A stretch of DNA of 64,000 bases from Epiperipatus broadwayi (Eukaryota > Onychophora > Udeonychophora > Euonychophora > Peripatidae), in assembly GCA_028023455.1 (NCBI GenBank), contig JAQFVV010012398.1, positions 7,214,682 through 7,278,681 on the forward strand. Reading direction: 5' to 3'. The position numbers were made by a program, and so were the translations under genes. Below, piece after piece: positions 59,241 to 64,000 of the stretch. How positions within the stretch are numbered: position 1 is the first letter of the stretch; the number at the start of each line of letters is the position of its first letter. Under the pieces are notes generated by a model. It was not told where the DNA came from. It did not search any database and was given only the letters and a program-made list of their open reading frames with translations.

Positions 59241-60555
59241 AATTTTTTTGTTACTAAAAATTAAATTGGTTGTCCAGTTATCCAATTCTATTTTGTTTAT
59301 CTATCACATCACCCACCAATTATGGCACTGGTTCATGAGAATCTCATGTTCTCTGAGCTACGTCTGACATAGCTAGACCAAGGCCAGTCAGGTTGTAGTA
59401 AGACAGAACTCTAATGGCGCTGTTTGGAAAACCAAACATATAAATGTTTAGATGTTCCCAGTCTCTATTATACTACATCCTCTGATGAGCAGGAAATATT
59501 GTTGTAGGTGCCATTAACATCCGCATTAGGAATGTCAATTGATAGTTCCTTCCTACAGCATGCTCATCAGAAAATTGTTACAACTGAGGTAATAAAACGG
59601 TTGTATGGCGGTCCGGTTACAATATATATATATATATTAACATTTCTTGTCAACTCTATTTTCTGCTGTCATCTGTTTACATTTCTGATATTTCCTGAAG
59701 CTGTCAATTATATTCCATACAAAAGCCAAATGACTTATAGTAGAGAGAGATGGGAAAATAACTTTTAATATGTATAATAACATTTGGACCCTGATGCATC
59801 TTTAAGTTACATTCTAGATAATACACTGGATTATAAACAGTAAAATAATTAACAGAGATAAAGAGTTGTTAATTGGAATAAGTTATGGCAATTATTATTT
59901 CCTTTATGTTTTAGACAGTAACTATAAGAACATTATGACTTGAAATAATAAGAACCTAGAAGTTAAAGAGAATAATTACATGAATTCTAGCAAGAAACAA
60001 CGATAATGAAATATTATTTTAAAAAAATATAAATAAGTATATCCTATATTTATATTTGTAACTGTTAATCATTGTAACAAATCTTATATAATTGTTGTTT
60101 ATGTTATAATAAAGTTCCTTTGAAACTAAATGGTTTATTGTAATTTTATTTATTTTTATTTCCTTGGCTTTTATTTTAATTCACAAAGTAGATTTATAAT
60201 ACTACTATAAAATAGTTTATTCATATTATTCCTAAAACAAGAATAGCTTTCCACTCTACCACCATTTTTTATTAGCTTTATTACTTCTCAAATTAAATTC
60301 TGGCTTTTGCTTTTGTAAATGAATCCAAAACCACATTATGAATGAGATTCAATTGTCAAAAATTATCCAAGAATCACTGATATCTCCAGTCAACTGGTGC
60401 TAGCTTTTGTCTTATTATAGTGTATTATCTAGAAATAGGTAGTTTAATGTTTTATCACTGTATCATTATGTAATGTAATCACTTCTGTTTAATTTTGATA
60501 AGTATCCTTCAAAATTTGCCATCATCTGAATTTATGTTTGATGTCCTACAACTAT
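59241..60555. other. no gene seen; slightly GC-richer at 59330-59600
   Basis: A (TA)n tract at 59624-59637. Between 59330 and 59600 base use is less AT-biased, and CTGATGAGCA occurs on both strands (59482 and, inverted, 59570), making a weak inverted repeat. No family was recognised. Confidence 0.4.
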
Positions 60556-62520
60556 AATCATTGCAGAAATACGTTTAGAAACAAATGTCTTTTCATAATA
60601 TATAAATCCAATGACAAGTAGAAATTTATACTCAGTAGCATTTTTAATATGTTTAACTAAAATTTGGATATATTCTAAAGTATTATGGTTATTATATATT
60701 TAGCTGATTCTTGTATTTGTTTGATTCAAGTTCTCTGTAGACAAAGTATTGTATTCTTAGTAAAAATATTATATATAATTGATAGAAGATTGATAGTGCT
60801 GTAATTTCAAGATTTTTATTTTTACTTTTGCTAAATATCGGTAATACTACTGCATTTTTCAATCATCTATTGCATCTTTCTCAGACATTTTACAAACAAT
60901 CTTTACCAATAGTTTCTTTGCTTTTTCGCAGTACTATTGATATTAATTTAATTTTCCTGAAGTTTTTTTATTCAACATAAATTTTATTGCATAACTCCTT
61001 TTTTCATTTAAAATACTTGACATTTTAAAATATGTTGTATATTGTAGAGACTACATTGTTTTCTTTGGTTTTTGTTTTTACTTTTTCAGGTATATAATAA
61101 GCCTATGTTTCAGCTATTAACTAATGTAATTATTTGAAAAATTCTTTCATAAATTTCAGGATGCTCACTTTTTACTAATTTTTCCATCTTTTTAGCATGA
61201 AATAGATATATTGGGGATTATTTATCTTTTTGGCATATATGTGTTCAAGTGTATCAGTGTTATGAGATAGAGTGGTGAGTGGTGGGTCATGTGAAAGTCT
61301 GTGCTCATATACCCTATATATTACATATATTGATACAGGTATATAATAAATCTGTATTTCAATTGTTACATAGTAGAGATGTCTGCCCATCCCTCATATA
61401 TGTATTAAATGGATTATGTCCTGTACATGAGGAGTCAGATTGACTTTTGGTCAACATGGGTGTTATGAGAATCTCAGCCTCTTGGTGGCCTTTGAGCATT
61501 CCATCATCAGATTTTTAATTGGATGAATGGATCCAGAGTTAGAGTGTGGAGTGGATTGTAGCCTGTCCATTAAAATATAAAGATTGGCTATCTTATTATA
61601 TCTGAGCACTTATTGCATATATGTATAGAGATGATAATGTGGACCAACTGATGATTTCTGGTTTAGCATGAAATACGTTTATGGGTGATTATTTATCTTT
61701 TCAGCATATAAGTGTTCAAGTGTATCAGTGTTATGAGATAGAGTGGTGAGTTGTGTGAAAGTCTGTGCTCATATACCCTATATATTAAATATTGTTTTGT
61801 ATTTTTGATAACTTTGTTTTCTAAAATTTTTCTTGTCAGTCAGTTAATAATATATTTGATTATGTTATCATTAACAATTTTGGAAGCATTTTATATAATT
61901 CTACATATTTGAATTTTTTAAATGGATTGTTTTAAAATATTTTAGTATTTCTTCTTTGGATCACCCCTTGGTAATTTAGTAGAATATCTGTTTTCTTTTA
62001 CAAATTCTAACTTAAATTTGGAGTATTTATGAAGATTACAGTTTTAATTGTTAATAATGTTTTCTTAATAGCTTTATTCTATTTAACTTTGTATTGCTCC
62101 TCCTAACTTTGTATTAACATATATCTCACTAATTGATTATCACTCCCTTTGTTGAAATTTATTAAATAAATTACAAGTTTTTTTTTAAAAAAAAAACAAC
62201 ACATTTTTTGCAAGACAAAATATAATTAAACTATGATGCACCTTTATTTCAACTTTGAGTTGTTGTTTTTTTTTTAATTTAAAACGTCCTGTATAGATTT
62301 TTCCTAAATCCAAATTCCATAAATCTAGGTTTTTTTTTTTTTTTTTTGACTTCATGCCCAAATTTATCTACAATATTTTCAACTTTTAGTTTTTTTTTTC
62401 TAATTGAAACATTGTTATACTCCATGACAATTTTAAAATGTTTATTGGATGTAAAAATCCTCTACAAACGTAATAGAATAAGAACATGTTACATCATACA
62501 TTAGAAATATTGCATATGTA
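60556..62520 (-). pseudogene. RTE-type LINE copy D, old relic
   Basis: Minus strand pieces in RTE order: near 62400 FKIVM/ KLKVENIVDKFG (copy C: MKVESAVGNFG). Near 62130-61990 come NKFQQRE, IYVNTKL and NCNLHKYSKFKLEF (copy C: HSNEFKLELTNQ). Near 61190-61130 is MEKLVKSEHPEIYERIF, and near 60830-60780 LEITALSIFYQLYIIF (copy [17 protein letters not shown]). Near 60640-60590 is IGFIYYEKTFVSK (copy C: FGFLDYEKAFDSI), in which the catalytic Asp is Tyr. Frames are broken everywhere. It is much more diverged than copy C. A dispersed repeat (61171-61795) splits it. Confidence 0.75.
61171..61795 (+). repeat. dispersed repeat, tandem dimer with 471-bp period, inside RTE copy D
   Basis: The module GCATGAAATA ... 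TTATTTATCTTTT ... GTGTTCAAGTGTATCAGTG ... GATAGAGTGGTGAG ... GAAAGTCTGTGCTCATATAC starts at 61195 and 61666. The spacer shares GAGTCAGATTGACTTT, GTCAACATGGGTG and TGTGGACCAACTGATG with 26955-27200. Module-spacer-module order is the same at both loci. Confidence 0.75.
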
Positions 62521-63770
62521 CTACACACACACACACACACAAACGCACACTCATATAAATCAATGCAACAATAAAAAAATTAAGCAATCACTTAGTGATA
62601 ATTTTCCCAAACATTGATTTAGACAATGATTGGAATATTTATCTCTCCAGTAATTACATGTGGATAATACTTTATTGATATTTGCAATATTGTATAATAT
62701 ATTCTATTATTTATTTATAAGTGTTAATGAGTGAGTAATTATCTATGTAAATTATTAGTTACATTAAAATAATGTTTTTTTTTCATCAGAGGTTAGACAT
62801 TTACCCTTAACAACATCATTATCAGATTTTCTATTTTTATAATTATACAGTAATTCTGACAATTAATGGAAGTGCATTGATTTAACCAGCACTTGGAAAA
62901 TTTGTCAGCCAGTGATATTATATATTACTACAAATAATCTACGTAGATGTAATAATTTAAGTATTACTGTTTTGATAAAAATAAAAAGGTGGCATTTTCA
63001 GATTAGCATTTATATACTTACTCATAGTTTATCTTTTGTATGCGTTTTTTAATGCTTGGAAATAAAATCTTCACTGTATTAAATAAAATGTTTGATAATT
63101 CTGTCTTTGTTTTTGGTTCATTACTTTTACTATAATTTGATTTTTGAGTGTCAGACTTTCGGCTCATAACTTTGACATCATCCTCTTCAATAAATATATT
63201 AATCGTTATTACTAATCATTTATTACACTAGAGATCATCATATCATTTCTAGCCCAGATACAGCGTTTAACCCCATTAAAAGATTTCATATCTCTTCTTC
63301 ATGGGAAATAATTTATAATTTATGCCCAGTATTTAAAATGTCTAGTCCTCATATATTCTTGAAATATATGAATAAAGATATTTGAAAGAGGCAAATCTAT
63401 TTTTTTATAGTTGTTGGAGCAATTATTTGTTAAGAAAATTGTTGTCTTATATAATTATAAAATAGCTTATTTTAAGTTGCTAAAAAGCAACTTAGTATTG
63501 TAATCAACTATCGAGGTTATATTAAATTCTCTTTTCTAGAAGAATAAAACACAAACGACTATTTTTTATTCAATGTAAATAACAAACTCCTACGAAATAT
63601 ATAAATAAATGCATACGTGTGAACATGTGTGAATGTTATTTTTGTTTGTACCCTTTCCTCATACTGAAACAATTGAGATAATCCAAGTCATGTATTTTGA
63701 TTAAGAACTTTATGGTTGCTATGTGATTTTCTTATTTGATTTTTATTCCCAGTACAAGTCTAACAAACCA
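62521..63770. other. AT-rich stretch, no gene seen
   Basis: A (CA)n microsatellite at 62523-62541. No coding or repeat feature was recognised. Confidence 0.5.
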
Positions 63771-63928
63771 ACTTTTAAGATATTACGATTAAAAGTAACA
63801 TATTTAATAAATGTTGACTTTAATGTGGCTATAAATCTCCACTATTCTAACTTTTAAGATATTACGATTAAAAGTAACATATTTAATAAATGTTGACTTT
63901 AATGTGGCTATAAATCTCCACTATTCTA
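63771..63928 (+). repeat. 79-bp perfect tandem duplication
   Basis: ACTTTTAAGATATTACGATT begins at 63771 and 63850, and both 79-bp units appear identical through CTCCACTATTCTA. Confidence 0.95.
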
Positions 63929-64000
63929 ACAATCAACTGTGGCAATTTTTTAAAATACATTGTATACTTGAATAAGTTCTGACATTGTCATTTATATATG

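Noticed and set aside
59480-59582. CTGATGAGCA followed by GGAAA, resembling a hammerhead core
   Set aside because: No stem II hairpin lies between the two boxes and no PLE tail sequence is nearby; it is part of a weak inverted repeat.

Overview
This window looks like intergenic or intronic DNA from a large, AT-rich metazoan genome, probably an invertebrate; the sequence alone does not name the species. It has no operons, Shine-Dalgarno sites or dense coding. It has long AT-rich stretches, (TA)n microsatellites, AATAAA signals, tandem satellites and many layers of decayed transposable elements. I found no convincing host gene. Nearly every open frame with a recognisable product is a retroelement relic broken by stops and frameshifts.

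Layout. 1-1435 (-): ORF1 relic of a Tx1/L1-like LINE. 1891-2409: foldback repeat. 3717-4200 (+): 3' fragment of an RTE-type LINE (copy A). 6480-18452 (+): a second RTE LINE (copy B) split into four pieces by three insertions. The first insertion is a hAT-type element (8560-15735, 8-bp target duplication) that itself holds a 6.4-kb Tx1/L1-like LINE (9147-15512). The second is a tandem/inverted foldback array (15840-17179). The third is a Penelope-like (PLE) fragment (17369-17960). 18453-26640 is gene-poor, with foldbacks, a PLE tail and one small hydrophobic ORF. 26645-30480 holds a dispersed ~456-bp repeat, a PLE interrupted by a 376-bp tandem/inverted array that is itself hit by a TTAA-flanked MITE, and a near-perfect palindrome. 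31658-34004: tandem repeat and a second MITE copy. 35330-41600: PLE tail, a gag-like ORF on the minus strand interrupted by a 452-bp satellite in head-to-head orientation, and an inverted PLE pair. 44081-46765 (-): the best preserved RTE LINE (copy C), flanked by ~96-bp direct repeats. 47159-49085: 5'-truncated LINE-like insertion. 49400-52206: PLE reverse-transcriptase relic followed by a 1.17-kb near-perfect PLE palindrome. 57771-59240: 122-bp and 132-bp satellites. 60556-62520 (-): old RTE relic (copy D) split by another ~471-bp dispersed repeat.

Two themes recur. First, at least eight PLE tails carry the same architecture: a TTGA/ATGA-type strand, a short hairpin whose sequence changes but whose pairing is kept, then (G)AAA. 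This fits decayed hammerhead ribozymes, which PLEs are known to carry. Second, inverted duplication is unusually frequent at scales from 60 bp to over 1 kb. The nesting gives a relative chronology: RTE copies are oldest, then the hAT, PLE and foldback insertions, then the LINE inside the hAT, the MITEs and the young palindromes.
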